Shown piece after piece: positions 8,886-17,806 of a stretch of 64,000 bases of DNA; positions within the stretch are counted from its first letter, which is position 1; the number at the start of each line of letters is the position of its first letter. The translations under genes were made by a program, and so were the position numbers. The notes under the pieces are model-generated. The model saw only the letters and a program-made list of their open reading frames with translations. It was not told the DNA's origin and searched no databases. The DNA comes from Burkholderia cenocepacia (GTDB lineage Bacteria; Pseudomonadota; Gammaproteobacteria; Burkholderiales; Burkholderiaceae), in the NCBI RefSeq assembly GCF_900446215.1, contig NZ_UAQZ01000001.1:1860001-1924000 (forward strand), given 5' to 3'.

Positions 8886-8918
8886 CGCGACGCCCCAGGG
8901 GGCAGGCGTGCGGGGTAC

Positions 8919-9491
8919 TTAGCGGCCTGGCGCCGACTCGGCGATCGCCGCGCGCAGCGCGTGCAATGCGTCGACGAGCGCCGATGCGAACGGCGGATGC
9001 GCGGCGATGCCCGCCGCGTCGAGCCGGCTTCCGAGGATCGGCAGCGCGATCGAGGCGGGCTCGACGATGCGCGCTGACATCAACGACAACGTTTCGCGCA
9101 GCGCCGCGTCCGCATGCGTCGCGCGCGGCGACGCGTTCAATACCGCGACCGGCTTGTACACGACGGCCTCGCATCCCACGACCCAGTCCAGCGCATTCTT
9201 CATCACGCCCGATATGCCGTGCGCGTATTCCGGGCTCGCGATCAGCACGCCGTCGGCCGCGTTCAGGCGGTCGATCAGGTCGCGCACCGCGGCGGGCGTC
9301 GGGTATTCGGCATCGGGATTGAACAGCGGGAATGCGCCGAGACGATCGAAGCGCGCGATGCGCATGCCGTGCGGGGCAACGAGCGCGGCTGCGTCGAGGA
9401 GTGCCGCGTTGTACGACTGCGCGCGCAGGCTGCCGCACAGCGCGACGATGTCGAGCGGGCGGCCGACGTCGGTTCGGGGATCGATGGTCAT
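8919..9491 (-). CDS. NADPH-dependent FMN reductase family protein
   Basis: A 190-residue flavodoxin-fold reductase. The FMN phosphate-binding loop is LCGSLRAQSYN (residues 19-29), and the signature SPEYAHGISGVMKNALDW sits in the centre, both typical of the SsuE/ChrR/azoreductase-like family that reduces FMN, quinones or azo dyes with NAD(P)H. The length is normal. It is convergent with the DUF2894 gene (33 bases between stops). No sulfonate or chromate genes are nearby to specify the substrate. Confidence 0.88.
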   Translation of the reverse strand: MTIDPRTDVGRPLDIVALCGSLRAQSYNAALLDAAALVAPHGMRIARFDRLGAFPLFNPDAEYPTPAAVRDLIDRLNAADGVLIASPEYAHGISGVMKNALDWVVGCEAVVYKPVAVLNASPRATHADAALRETLSLMSARIVEPASIALPILGSRLDAAGIAAHPPFASALVDALHALRAAIAESAPGR

Positions 9492-9545
9492 CGCAGGGCG
9501 TTTCGATTGGCGGGTCGAGCCGGCGCGTCGCGCGGGCTCGGCGGA

Positions 9546-10136
9546 TTATCGCATCGGCGTTCGCGCCGCGTCGCTCATCCCGGCCGCCTGCGCGAATTCT
9601 CCGATGCCCCAGCCGCTCCCGAGCAACAGCCGCCGCGTATGCAGTGCGCCGTGCACGTCGTCGGCAACGGTATCGCCGAGATAGCGCAGCGCGCGGCCTT
9701 CGACATCGACGAAGCCGTGCCGGTAGTGCTGCGCGAGCGCCGTCCACAACCGCGCGGCGCCCACCGACTGGCGCGCGCCGCTGATCAGGCACAGGCCCGC
9801 GTCGAGCCCCCAGCGGTACAGCGTCGTCGCGAGGCCCTTGCGTTGCGCCGAGCCGCGCAGCCGCGTGTGCGGCGCGCGCAGGTAGCGGTCCGCGCGGCGC
9901 GGGATTTCGGGCAGGCGGTTGAACACCGTGTAGCCGGCGAGCTGGCGCGCGGCCAGATCCTCGACATACAGGAAGTATTCGCCGTCCGCTTCGCGATGGC
10001 GGACGACCAGGCCCGAGCGGCCGAGCGCGACGCCCGGCAGGCCGTGCAGGCGATGGCCCGGCTGGTGGAGGCGTTCATAAAGGGTGTCGAGTTCGTCGTC
10101 GATGTCGTGCTGGGAATGCTGTACGTCGATACGCAT
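9546..10136 (-). CDS. GNAT-like acetyltransferase family protein (tentative)
   Basis: A 196-residue soluble protein. The start chosen is the ATG of MRIDVQHSQHDIDDEL; upstream in-frame Met codons lack homology-like sequence. The central part LRGSAQRKGLATTLYRWGLD resembles the acetyl-CoA loop of GNAT enzymes (R/Q-x-x-G-x-A). The part before it (VRHREADGEYFLYVEDLAA, then LAGYTVFNRLPE) resembles the antiparallel strands of that fold. The match is weak, so this is a family guess. It could be a non-catalytic GNAT-fold protein. Standalone gene, 54 bases before the FMN reductase start on the same strand, so the two may be co-transcribed. Confidence 0.55.
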   Translation of the reverse strand: MRIDVQHSQHDIDDELDTLYERLHQPGHRLHGLPGVALGRSGLVVRHREADGEYFLYVEDLAARQLAGYTVFNRLPEIPRRADRYLRAPHTRLRGSAQRKGLATTLYRWGLDAGLCLISGARQSVGAARLWTALAQHYRHGFVDVEGRALRYLGDTVADDVHGALHTRRLLLGSGWGIGEFAQAAGMSDAARTPMR

Positions 10137-10203
10137 GGCGAAAGGCGCCCGTCTCGGGCGCATCGAGAAAGGAGTGCATGGCAACGGGGAAGCGGAAAGG
10201 GAA

Positions 10204-10239
10204 GCGGCCCCCGGGCTCGGCGAAGCGAGCCGGGGCCGC
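10204..10239 (-). terminator. GC-rich hairpin after the small membrane peptide gene
   Basis: A long GC-rich inverted repeat whose minus-strand copy follows the stop of the 28-residue gene within a few bases. The arms are GCGGCCCC...GGGGCCGC-like, with a short loop containing GCGAA. It is followed on the minus strand by a pyrimidine-rich stretch with short T-runs. A factor-independent terminator is likely but not perfect. Confidence 0.5.
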
Positions 10240-10242
10240 GCA

Positions 10243-10329
10243 TCAGCTGGGGATGTGCTGGAAACCGGCGGCGATCGCGGCGAGGCCCGCGATGCAGAGT
10301 GCGAACAGGATCAGGACTTTGTGGATCAC
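10243..10329 (-). CDS. 28-residue single-helix membrane peptide
   Basis: A short ORF of 28 residues starting at GTG, with a GAGGA ribosome site about 8 bases upstream. The sequence is one hydrophobic helix (VLILFALCIAGLAAIAAGF) with a positively charged His-Lys start, ending HIPS. A strong hairpin follows directly. These three signs support a real small protein even though it is tiny. The role is unknown; small membrane peptides of this kind often associate with transporters or sensors, but no partner is evident. Confidence 0.45.
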   Translation of the reverse strand: MIHKVLILFALCIAGLAAIAAGFQHIPS

Positions 10330-10710
10330 GCCTCTTTCCTCATGAATGCGCGGCGCCGGCGGGCGGCGTCGCGGAGACGGTGAGCGGCGGGCACGGCCCG
10401 CACGGCCGTCGTGCGGGACGACGGTCGGGGTCCGGCGACGGATCGTGCGCGGACGGCCAGCACCATACGCGACGCGTCGGGGGCGGGCAATCGGACTGGG
10501 GGAGAAAAGCGACGAAAAGCGGAGAATCGCGCTGTTTCGCGACAATTGGCCGCATGGGGCGCTCAAACGTTCGGGCGATTCACGCGAAAGCGCATCGCCC
10601 AGCGCCGGAGAGCATGCGTGCAACAGTGTCGTTGCGGATGCGAAGTCCGCGACCGATCCGACACCCACGCGAGGGACCGGAGCGGCATGGCGGCCGCCCC
10701 GGCCGCTGCG

Positions 10711-11994
10711 TCACACCGCCTGCCGCCCGCCGAACGTCTGCCTGATCCGCGCGAACAAGCCGTGCTGCGCGATCCATTCGGCATACGCGCGATAGTCCGG
10801 ATCGCGCATCAGGTGACGCTCTTCCGTCTTCGCGCGCGTGTAGTAGATCAGGTTGACCGCGACGAGCCCCGCGCAGTGCATGAGCCCGATCTGCCAGCCG
10901 AGCGGCTCGACGAACGGCACCGACACCATCCAGTACGACAGGTTCTTCGTAATGTATGCCGGGTGCTTCGTGAAGCGGTACGGGCCCGACGTGATGATCC
11001 CGCGGTTGGTGAGGTTCGAGAACCGCAGTCCGAACGAGATCGTGCACAGCGCGTAGGTCAGCAGCAGCAGGATGATCACCGTGCCCCAGATCACGCGCAG
11101 CGTCGGCGCCGACAGCAGCCAGTTGTCCCAGAACACCGACCCTTCGTAGCGGATGTAGTTGTTCGAGATCAGCGACCAGAACGGCTGGTAGCAGATCAGC
11201 GCGGCCACCCAGCCGAGCGTCGTCGGCTCGACGGTGCGCACGTGGCTGTCGAGGATGCGGAACGTGCACAGGTAGCCGACGGTGCCGAACATCAGGTCCA
11301 TCGTGAACGACAGGTCGTACATGAACACGAAGGTCGCGATCGTCATCGGCGCGTGCATCGCGTTCGCGAGCGACGCGCTCAGGTGATCGGCATCCTTCGA
11401 CAGGTAGACGGTCATCAGCGGCAGGAAGAACGCCTTCACGCCCCAGCCGGCCAGCATCTCGCGCACCGGCTTCCAGCTCGCGGGCTGCTCGCGGCGAAAC
11501 AGGAAGCGGCCCCACAGCAGGTACGCGTCGTCGGTCTCGCGCTGGTGGCGGTCCATCCACGCGAAGTAGAACGGCGCGGCGACGATCACGTACGGCGCGA
11601 GCGAGCGCAGCAGCGACCAGAACGGCAGGTAGAACGCGCCGTGGTATTCGGGCAGCAGCCAGTAGATCGCGCCGATGCCCGCGTAGATCGACGTCAGCCC
11701 GCCGAGCCGCGTCGCGACGCGCGCGAGGCCGAGCGGCCGGACGGCCTGCCGCGACAGCCCCGCGCTCGGGCGCAGGTAGACGCGCGAGATGAAGAGTTCG
11801 TGCAGCGCGATCGTGCCGATGATCGCGAGGCTCGCGATGACCGCGCGGGTGGCCGCATCGAGGGCCGGGTGGTCGCGCGTGATCCACAGCGCGAAGAGTC
11901 CGGCCGTGATGCCGAACAGGCCGGCGCGGAGCGGCGTGGCGGAACGGGGTGGGCGGTCCGGGGCAGCGACGATGCCGTCGAGCGTGGAGTTCAT
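10711..11994 (-). CDS. Polytopic membrane protein with isoprenylcysteine methyltransferase (ICMT/PEMT)-like C-terminus
   Basis: A 427-residue inner-membrane protein with about eight or more hydrophobic helices. The C-terminal quarter has the ICMT/phospholipid-methyltransferase signature: GPYRFTKHPAYITKNLSYW and, after two helices, the EERHLMRDPDYRAY block that binds S-adenosylmethionine in this family. The larger N-terminal part carries unassigned helices, which makes it longer than stand-alone bacterial ICMT-like proteins (about 200 residues). The start is the ATG with GAGGAT upstream. The likely activity is methylation of a lipid or small molecule; the substrate cannot be named. It is downstream of the collagen-like gene on the same strand, 127 bases away. 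Confidence 0.75.
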   Translation of the reverse strand: MNSTLDGIVAAPDRPPRSATPLRAGLFGITAGLFALWITRDHPALDAATRAVIASLAIIGTIALHELFISRVYLRPSAGLSRQAVRPLGLARVATRLGGLTSIYAGIGAIYWLLPEYHGAFYLPFWSLLRSLAPYVIVAAPFYFAWMDRHQRETDDAYLLWGRFLFRREQPASWKPVREMLAGWGVKAFFLPLMTVYLSKDADHLSASLANAMHAPMTIATFVFMYDLSFTMDLMFGTVGYLCTFRILDSHVRTVEPTTLGWVAALICYQPFWSLISNNYIRYEGSVFWDNWLLSAPTLRVIWGTVIILLLLTYALCTISFGLRFSNLTNRGIITSGPYRFTKHPAYITKNLSYWMVSVPFVEPLGWQIGLMHCAGLVAVNLIYYTRAKTEERHLMRDPDYRAYAEWIAQHGLFARIRQTFGGRQAV

Positions 11995-12121
11995 GATCGG
12001 ATCCTCGTAGGGATGAGGGCCGGCGCCCCCGCTTGGCGGGTGACGCCGGCCGTCGGCCGGGCTGTTTATCGATGTGTGCCCGGCCATTGGCCTGTCGTTC
12101 TGGTACGTGATGCGTTAAAGC

Positions 12122-14398
12122 TTACTTCTTGGTGCCGGCGCCCAGCAGACCGCCGAGCAGGTTGGTCACCGGCGACAGCAGGTTGCCGGTGCCGCCTGCG
12201 GCGCCGCCGCCCGTGCTGCCGGTCAGGCCGGTCACCACCGAGCCGCTGCCGCCCGGCGTCGTCACGGTGCCGGCTGCGCCGCCGGGGCTGACCGTGCCGG
12301 TGGCGCCGGCCGAGCCGGCCGGCGTGCCCAGCGCACCCGTGAGCGTGCCGACCGGGCCGCTCGTCAGCACGCCGCCGAGCGTGCCGGACAGGTTGCCGCC
12401 CGGCGTCGTGACGGTGCCGGTGAGGCTTGCACCGAGCGGCGTCAGCGAGTTGACGAGGCCGGTGACCGGTGCGAGCAGACCGCCGAGCCCTGCGCCACCG
12501 GTGCCGCTGGTGCCGCCGGTCCCGCTCGTGCCGCCCGTACCGCTGGTGCCGCCCGATCCGAGGCCGCCGAGTGCGCCCGTCACCGTCCCGAGCAGGCCGG
12601 TGATCGGCGCGAGCGGACCGCCGCTGCTGGTGCCGCCCGACCCGCTCGAGCTGCCGCCGCTGAGGCCGCCCGTCAACGTGCCGAGCAGGCCCGTGATCGG
12701 GGCGAGCGGGTTGGTGCCGCCCGTGCCGCTGCTGGAGCTGCCCGCGTTGTTGTCGTGGACGAGGCCGCCGGTCGACGTCACCGTATTGCCGAGCTGCGTC
12801 ACGACGCCGCCGAGGCCCGTGCCGACCGGGTTGTCGGTCGCGCCGCCGACCTTCGTGCCCGCAAGCGCGAGACCGTTGCCGAGCGTGCTCAACAGGCCGT
12901 TGAGCGGGGTGCCGAGCAGCGTCACGCCGCCGAGCGTCTGCGTCGCGCCGGGCGTCGTGACGCCGCCGGTGAGCGTGTTCGTGATCGGGTTGATCACCTT
13001 GCCGAGCTGCGTTTCGAGCTGCTGGACCGGCGAGCTGTTCAGCGCCGTATTCAGCGCCGAGGCGGTCGAGTTGACCGCGGTGCCGACCGTGTTGACGAGG
13101 CTGCCGACGAGGGTCGTCGCCGGCGCGAGCGGCGACAGCGGACCGGTGCCGAGGCTCGTCACTGCATTGCCGAGGTTGTTGACCGCGCCGCCGGCGCCCG
13201 TCAGCAGGCCGGTGGTCGACGTGAGCGTCGGTCCGAGCGGGTTCGCCGACACGCCGATCGAGCCGAGGCCGGCCGCGATGCCGTTGCCGAGCGACTGCAC
13301 GCCGTTGCCGAGGCTGCCGACCGCGTTGCCGACACTGGTGGCCGTCGTCGGGTTCGTGCCGGGGATCTGCACGCCGCCGATCTGGCTGCCACCGTTGACG
13401 ACCGTCGTGCCGAGCGCCGTCACGAGGTTGCCGGATTTCTGGAGGACGTTGCCGAGCGGGGTGACGCCGGTGCCGGACGTGCCGGAGGTGCCGGACGTGC
13501 CTGAGGTACCGGAAGTGCCGGACGTGCCGGAAGTGCCCGAGGTGCCGGACGTACCCGAGGTGCCGGACGTACCCGAAGTGCCGGACGTACCCGAAGTGCC
13601 GGACGTGCCCGAGGTGCCGGACGTACCCGAGGTGCCGGAAGTGCCCGAGGTGCCGGACGTGCCCGAAGTACCGGAGGTGCCCGAGGTACCGGAGGTGCCC
13701 GAGGTGCCGGAGGTGCCCGAGGTGCCGGAGGTGCCCGAGGTGCCGGAGGTGCCCGAGGTGCCCGAGGTGCCCGAGGTGCCCGAGGTGCCGGAGGTGCCGG
13801 AGGTGCCCGACGTACCGGAGGTGCCCGAGGTACCGGAAGTACCCGAAGTACCCGAAGTACCCGAAGTACCCGAAGTACCCGAAGTACCCGAAGTACCCGA
13901 AGTACCCGAAGTACCGGAGGTGCCCGAGGTGCCGGAAGTGCCCGAGGTGCCGGAAGTACCCGAGGTACCGGAAGTACCCGACGTACCGGAGGTGCCCGAC
14001 GTACCGGAAGTACCCGAGGTACCGGAAGTACCCGAGGTACCGGAAGTACCCGACGTACCGGAAGTGCCCGAGGTGCCGGAAGTACCCGAGGTGCCGGAAG
14101 TACCCGACGTACCGGAAGTACCCGACGTACCGGAAGTACCCGAGGTACCGGAAGTCCCCGACGTACCGGAAGTCCCCGACGACCCCGACGACCCCGAAGT
14201 CCCCGAACTACCGCCACCCGAAGTCCCCGACGAACCGCCGCCCGACGTACCCGAAGTCCCCGACGTGCCGCTCGTCCCGGACGTGCTCGGCTTGATCGTC
14301 GGCGGGGTCGTCGGTCCATCGACCGAGCCGCAACCGTACAGCGCGAGCAGTGACGAGACGGCCATCGTTACCGTCGTCTTCTTGAAGAGATTCTGCAT
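12122..14398 (-). CDS. Collagen-like (Gly-Thr-Ser)n lipoprotein
   Basis: A 758-residue exported protein. Residues 1-23 form a lipoprotein signal ending in LALYGC, so Cys22 or nearby is probably lipidated. A short Pro/Thr linker leads to about 90 Gly-X-Y triplets, almost all Gly-Thr-Ser with a few Gly-Gly-Ser and Ser-Ser-Gly variants, roughly residues 40-310. The C-terminal half is Gly/Leu/Thr/Val-rich with recurring LxPxTxLLGxL and LGNxV motifs, no cysteines, and ends AGTKK. Burkholderia have a described set of collagen-like (Bucl) proteins with unusual Gly-X-Y content. The protein is probably surface-exposed and elongated. The start is the ATG before the signal peptide; a longer frame upstream is an artefact. 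Confidence 0.85.
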   Translation of the reverse strand: MQNLFKKTTVTMAVSSLLALYGCGSVDGPTTPPTIKPSTSGTSGTSGTSGTSGGGSSGTSGGGSSGTSGSSGSSGTSGTSGTSGTSGTSGTSGTSGTSGTSGTSGTSGTSGTSGTSGTSGTSGTSGTSGTSGTSGTSGTSGTSGTSGTSGTSGTSGTSGTSGTSGTSGTSGTSGTSGTSGTSGTSGTSGTSGTSGTSGTSGTSGTSGTSGTSGTSGTSGTSGTSGTSGTSGTSGTSGTSGTSGTSGTSGTSGTSGTSGTSGTSGTSGTSGTSGTSGTSGTSGTSGTSGTSGTSGTSGTSGTSGTSGTSGTGVTPLGNVLQKSGNLVTALGTTVVNGGSQIGGVQIPGTNPTTATSVGNAVGSLGNGVQSLGNGIAAGLGSIGVSANPLGPTLTSTTGLLTGAGGAVNNLGNAVTSLGTGPLSPLAPATTLVGSLVNTVGTAVNSTASALNTALNSSPVQQLETQLGKVINPITNTLTGGVTTPGATQTLGGVTLLGTPLNGLLSTLGNGLALAGTKVGGATDNPVGTGLGGVVTQLGNTVTSTGGLVHDNNAGSSSSGTGGTNPLAPITGLLGTLTGGLSGGSSSGSGGTSSGGPLAPITGLLGTVTGALGGLGSGGTSGTGGTSGTGGTSGTGGAGLGGLLAPVTGLVNSLTPLGASLTGTVTTPGGNLSGTLGGVLTSGPVGTLTGALGTPAGSAGATGTVSPGGAAGTVTTPGGSGSVVTGLTGSTGGGAAGGTGNLLSPVTNLLGGLLGAGTKK
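13463..14283 (-). repeat. 9-bp tandem repeat array encoding Gly-Thr-Ser
   Basis: About 820 bases of uninterrupted 9-base units (GGN ACN TCN on the coding strand) that vary only in third codon positions. Subtracts are perfect: eight or nine copies of one unit at about 13840-13915, and several copies of another at about 13730-13790. A unit of three codons keeps the frame on any slippage event, so the array can expand or contract and vary the length of the collagen-like rod. Confidence 0.95.
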
Positions 14399-14760
14399 GT
14401 TGGCCTCGACATTGGAAGTGTGTCCAGGCCTTCTCTGCAAATTCCGCGCCACGACATGTTTGGCGAAACGGTGTCGCGATTTGTTGCGGAAATCGGGACT
14501 ATCGACGCGATTTAAACGGAGGAAAGGCGGTTTCGCGCGACAGGCACGTGCGGTGCGCGAACGTCGCGGCTGCGATGTTCCCGTAAGGCGCCGTAACGCG
14601 CGGCCGGATGTTACGTAGCGTCCGGCCGCCGGTGACGCGAACGGCCGCGAACCGAGCGCCGCATCTTTGACGAAACGCGCGGTCGCGCTGAACATGGCGC
14701 GACATCCCCGGCCGCCGGCAGCGCGACAGCGGCCACGACTCCAACCACCAGGACACCGAC
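14399..14760. other. Divergent intergenic region
   Basis: About 360 bases between the collagen-like lipoprotein (leftward) and the carboxymuconolactone-decarboxylase-like gene (rightward). It must hold both promoters. The part near 14440-14520 is less GC-rich and includes TTTGGCGAAACGG and a GATTTAAACGG stretch. I see no clear operator, riboswitch or small gene here. Confidence 0.35.
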
Positions 14761-15159
14761 ATGAGCGAACAGGACAGGGAATACGGCAAGGCGCGGCGGA
14801 TCGACGTGATGGGCGAGGCGTTCGTCGAGCGCGCGATGCGCGACCTCGACGGATTTTCGCGTCCGCTGCAGAACTGGCTGAACGAACATGCGTGGGGCAG
14901 CACGTGGCAGCGGGGCGGGATCGACCTGAAGACGCGCAGCCTGTGCACGTGCGCGATGCTGGCGGCGCTCGGCCGCGGCACGGAGCTGAAGGGGCATATT
15001 CGCGGCGCGCTCAACAACGGCGCGAGCCTCGTCGAGATTCGCGAGGTCTTGCTGCACAGCGCGCTGTACGCGGGGGCGCCGGCCGCGGTCGAGGCGTTTC
15101 GCAGCGCGCGCGAGGTGCTGTCGGATCTCGGACTGTCGATACCCGACGACGAAGCCTGA
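14761..15159 (+). CDS. Carboxymuconolactone decarboxylase (CMD/AhpD-like) family protein
   Basis: A 132-residue all-helical CMD-family protein. The conserved core runs from TRSLCTCAMLAALGRGTELKG through HIRGALNNGASLVEIREVLL to YAGAPAAVEAF, as in gamma-carboxymuconolactone decarboxylase (PcaC) of the protocatechuate branch of the beta-ketoadipate pathway. No CxxC peroxidase pair of AhpD is present: the CTC here is a C-x-C and lies before the usual position. PcaC-like decarboxylase or lactonising activity is plausible. No pca genes are near; it is convergent with an esterase of a ketone-degradation set. The start has AGGA eight bases upstream. Confidence 0.82.
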   Translation: MSEQDREYGKARRIDVMGEAFVERAMRDLDGFSRPLQNWLNEHAWGSTWQRGGIDLKTRSLCTCAMLAALGRGTELKGHIRGALNNGASLVEIREVLLHSALYAGAPAAVEAFRSAREVLSDLGLSIPDDEA

Positions 15160-15231
15160 TTCCGTCGCGGCGCCGGCTGCCCGGCGGCGGGAGCGGGGAA
15201 GCAGGATCAGGCGCCGCTTCGCTGCCGCGAT

Positions 15232-16215
15232 CTACGCGATGCGTACCGTCTGCGTGGCCGTGTCGGCCGGCGCGGCGGCGACTTCGAGCAGCCAGTCGGC
15301 CGTCGCGTCGGGAATCGTGACCGGCAGCATGTGGCCGCCCTCGACGACCTTCAGCCGCACACGCGCCGATTTCTTCGCGAGCGCGTCGCCGTGCTCGCGC
15401 CAGTTCAGGATCGGATCGGCGCGGCCGTACAGCACGTCGACCGGCAGCGCGAGTTCCGGATAGCGACGCTCCATCGCGGGCAGGTCGACGGGCGCCGACA
15501 GCAGGTCCGTCGCCGTCGCGTAGAACACGTGCGGGCGCATCCCGAGCAGGCCGCCGCCCTTGACCGGGAAGTCGCGCGGCACGTCTTCCGGCGCGAACAC
15601 CTGGCGCACGGCCTGGCGGCCCGTCAGGATCGTCAGCGGGATCGCGAAGGTCCACGACACGAAACGGCGCACGAGCGGCGACGGCAGCATCAGCGGCTTG
15701 AACGGCGCGGGCGGCTCGGTCTGCTCGTGCGACAGCGGCGCGATCAGCGCGAGCCGGCTCACGCGGTCCGCATGGTTGAGGCCGACCGCGAGCGCGATCG
15801 CGCCGCCGAGCGAGTGGCCGACCAGCACGGGCTTGTCGAGCTTCAGCGCGTCGATGAACGCGGCGACCGTACGGGCCTGCGCGAACACGTTCGCCTGCGA
15901 CGCCGCGCCGCGCAGCGACCGGCCGGCGCCCGGGCGATCGAGCAGGATCACGCGATGCTGCTGGGCGAGCCGCGTGAGCGGCAGGTACGCGAAATTGCGC
16001 CATTGCCCCGCGAGCCCGTGGACGAACACGATCGGCGGGCCGTTGCCGTATTCGACGTAGTGGATGCGGTCGCCGCCGATGTCGACGAAGCGGCCTTCGG
16101 GCGGAAACGCGCGGGTCACGCGCCGGGCCACGTAAGCGGAAAACAGCGCGAGCGCGGCGAGCACCGCGACGACGCCGAGCAGCACGTTCTGGATCAGATG
16201 GAGCGTAGGAGTCAT
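15232..16215 (-). CDS. Alpha/beta hydrolase, membrane-anchored, downstream of Baeyer-Villiger monooxygenase
   Basis: A 327-residue alpha/beta hydrolase. An N-terminal hydrophobic helix (about residues 8-30) is an uncleaved anchor or signal. The fold shows the oxyanion HG in VFVHGLAGQW, the nucleophile elbow VGHSLGGAIAL (Ser in GHSLGG), the acid in LYGRADPILNW and the catalytic His in EGGHMLP. The gene starts 7 bases after the monooxygenase stop, so the two form one transcript with the SDR gene. The likely job is hydrolysis of the ester or lactone made by the monooxygenase. It ends convergent to the CMD-family gene. Confidence 0.85.
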   Translation of the reverse strand: MTPTLHLIQNVLLGVVAVLAALALFSAYVARRVTRAFPPEGRFVDIGGDRIHYVEYGNGPPIVFVHGLAGQWRNFAYLPLTRLAQQHRVILLDRPGAGRSLRGAASQANVFAQARTVAAFIDALKLDKPVLVGHSLGGAIALAVGLNHADRVSRLALIAPLSHEQTEPPAPFKPLMLPSPLVRRFVSWTFAIPLTILTGRQAVRQVFAPEDVPRDFPVKGGGLLGMRPHVFYATATDLLSAPVDLPAMERRYPELALPVDVLYGRADPILNWREHGDALAKKSARVRLKVVEGGHMLPVTIPDATADWLLEVAAAPADTATQTVRIA

Positions 16216-16222
16216 GTCGGCC

Positions 16223-17806
16223 TCAGCGGGTTTCGAGTGCGGGTTCGGCGGCCGGCGCGGTGGCCGCCGGGCCGGTCGTGGCGCGGCGCTCGAAATGCAT
16301 CGCGGAATCGGCGAGCGCGCTGAACTTCAGCGACGCGAGATCGAGCACGTAGTTCTGGTGGAATTTCCATGGCTTGCGGTGCCCCTGCTTCGGCAGGATG
16401 CCGGCCGCGCGCTGGATGTAGCCCGAGCTCAGGTTGACGGCCGGCACGTCGCCGAGATCGCCCGCGCCGAGCCGCGGCACGCACGTGTCGTACCCGTTCG
16501 CGCGCATGTGGTTGAGCAGCCGGCACACGTAGCGCGCGATCAGCTCGGCTTTCAGCGTCCACGAAGCATTCGTGTAGCCGAACGACGACGCGAGGTTCGG
16601 TACGTCGCTGTACATCATGCCCTTGTACGACACCGTCTCCGGCAAGTCGACCACGCGGCCGTCGACCGTCACGCGCGCACCGCCGAGCATCTTCACCTTC
16701 AGCCCGGTCGCGGTGACGATCACGTCCGCGTCGAGCTGCTGGCCGCTCTTCAGCTGGAGGCCGGTCGGCGTGAAGCGCTCGATCTCGTCGGTGACGATCG
16801 ATGCGCGGCCCGCGCGGATCGCCTTGAACAGGTCGCCATTCGGCACGAGGCACACGCGCTGGTCCCACGGCATGTAGCGCGGCGTCAGGTGCTTCGCGAC
16901 GTCGAAGTCGGGGCCGAGCTGCCTGCTGGCCGCGCGGATGATGAATTGCTTCGTCCGGTCGGGCTTGCGGCGCGACACGTTGTACAGGTACATCGTCAGC
17001 AGGACGTTCTTCACGCGTACGAGCCGGTGCGCGAGCCGCGACGGCAGCACGCGGCGCAGCGCGTTCGCGATCTTGTCGCGCGCGGGCAGCGACACGATGT
17101 AGGTCGGCGAGCGCTGCAGCATCGTCACGTGCTGCGCGTCGGCCGCCATCGACGGCACGAGCGTGACGGCCGTCGCGCCGCTGCCGATCACGACCACGCG
17201 CCGGTTCGCGTACGACAGATCCTTCGGCCAGTGCTGCGGATGCACGAGCTTGCCCTCGAACGTGTCCATGCCGGCCCAGTCGGGCAGGTAGCCGGCGTCG
17301 TAGTCGTAGTAGCCGCTGCACATGAACAGGAAGCGGCAGGTGTAGACGAGCGTGTCGGTCGCGCCGTCCTGCGTGCGCTCGATGCGTACCGTCCAGCGCG
17401 CCCGGTTCGAATCCCAGTCGGCCGCGACGACCTTCTGGCCGTAGCGGATCGTCTTGTCGATGCCGTAGGTGCGCGCGGTGTCGCGGATGTAGTCGAGGAT
17501 CGTCTGTCCGTCGGAGATCGCCTTGTCGCTGTGCCACGGGCGGAAGCTGTAGCCTAGCGTGAACATGTCGGAATCCGAACGAACGCCCGGATAGCGGAAC
17601 AGGTCCCAGGTGCCGCCGATCGCGTCGCGCGCCTCGACGATCGCCACGCTCGCATGCGGGCAGCGCTGCTTCAGGTGATACGCGGCGCCGATGCCGGACA
17701 GGCCGGCGCCGACGATCAGCACGTCGAGGTCGCGGTTGTCGCCGCTGTCGCGGCGGGCGCCGGGGGCGGGCGGCGCATCGCGCCGGTCGGTCGTCGTCGA
17801 GGTCAT
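16223..17806 (-). CDS. Flavin-containing Baeyer-Villiger monooxygenase
   Basis: A 527-residue NADPH- and FAD-dependent type I Baeyer-Villiger monooxygenase that inserts oxygen next to a ketone carbonyl to give an ester or lactone. It shows the FAD motif VGAGLSGIG at residues 32-40, the diagnostic fingerprint FEGKLVHPQHWP at 183-194 (FxGxxxHxxxWP) and the second Rossmann motif VIGSGATAV at about 207-215. The ATG overlaps the stop of the SDR gene (ATGA), and the esterase follows at 7 bases. The order alcohol dehydrogenase-like SDR, BVMO, hydrolase fits degradation of a secondary alcohol or ketone; the natural substrate is unknown. Confidence 0.93.
   Translation of the reverse strand: MTSTTTDRRDAPPAPGARRDSGDNRDLDVLIVGAGLSGIGAAYHLKQRCPHASVAIVEARDAIGGTWDLFRYPGVRSDSDMFTLGYSFRPWHSDKAISDGQTILDYIRDTARTYGIDKTIRYGQKVVAADWDSNRARWTVRIERTQDGATDTLVYTCRFLFMCSGYYDYDAGYLPDWAGMDTFEGKLVHPQHWPKDLSYANRRVVVIGSGATAVTLVPSMAADAQHVTMLQRSPTYIVSLPARDKIANALRRVLPSRLAHRLVRVKNVLLTMYLYNVSRRKPDRTKQFIIRAASRQLGPDFDVAKHLTPRYMPWDQRVCLVPNGDLFKAIRAGRASIVTDEIERFTPTGLQLKSGQQLDADVIVTATGLKVKMLGGARVTVDGRVVDLPETVSYKGMMYSDVPNLASSFGYTNASWTLKAELIARYVCRLLNHMRANGYDTCVPRLGAGDLGDVPAVNLSSGYIQRAAGILPKQGHRKPWKFHQNYVLDLASLKFSALADSAMHFERRATTGPAATAPAAEPALETR

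Noticed and set aside
13463..14283. CRISPR-like regular repeat
   Set aside because: The 9-base units are contiguous without spacers and code for protein, so it is not a CRISPR array.
12129..14618. An 829-codon plus-strand frame with (Val-Pro-Glu) repeats
   Set aside because: It is the reverse reading of the Gly-Thr-Ser array. The minus frame has a lipoprotein signal and known collagen-like style; the plus frame has neither.
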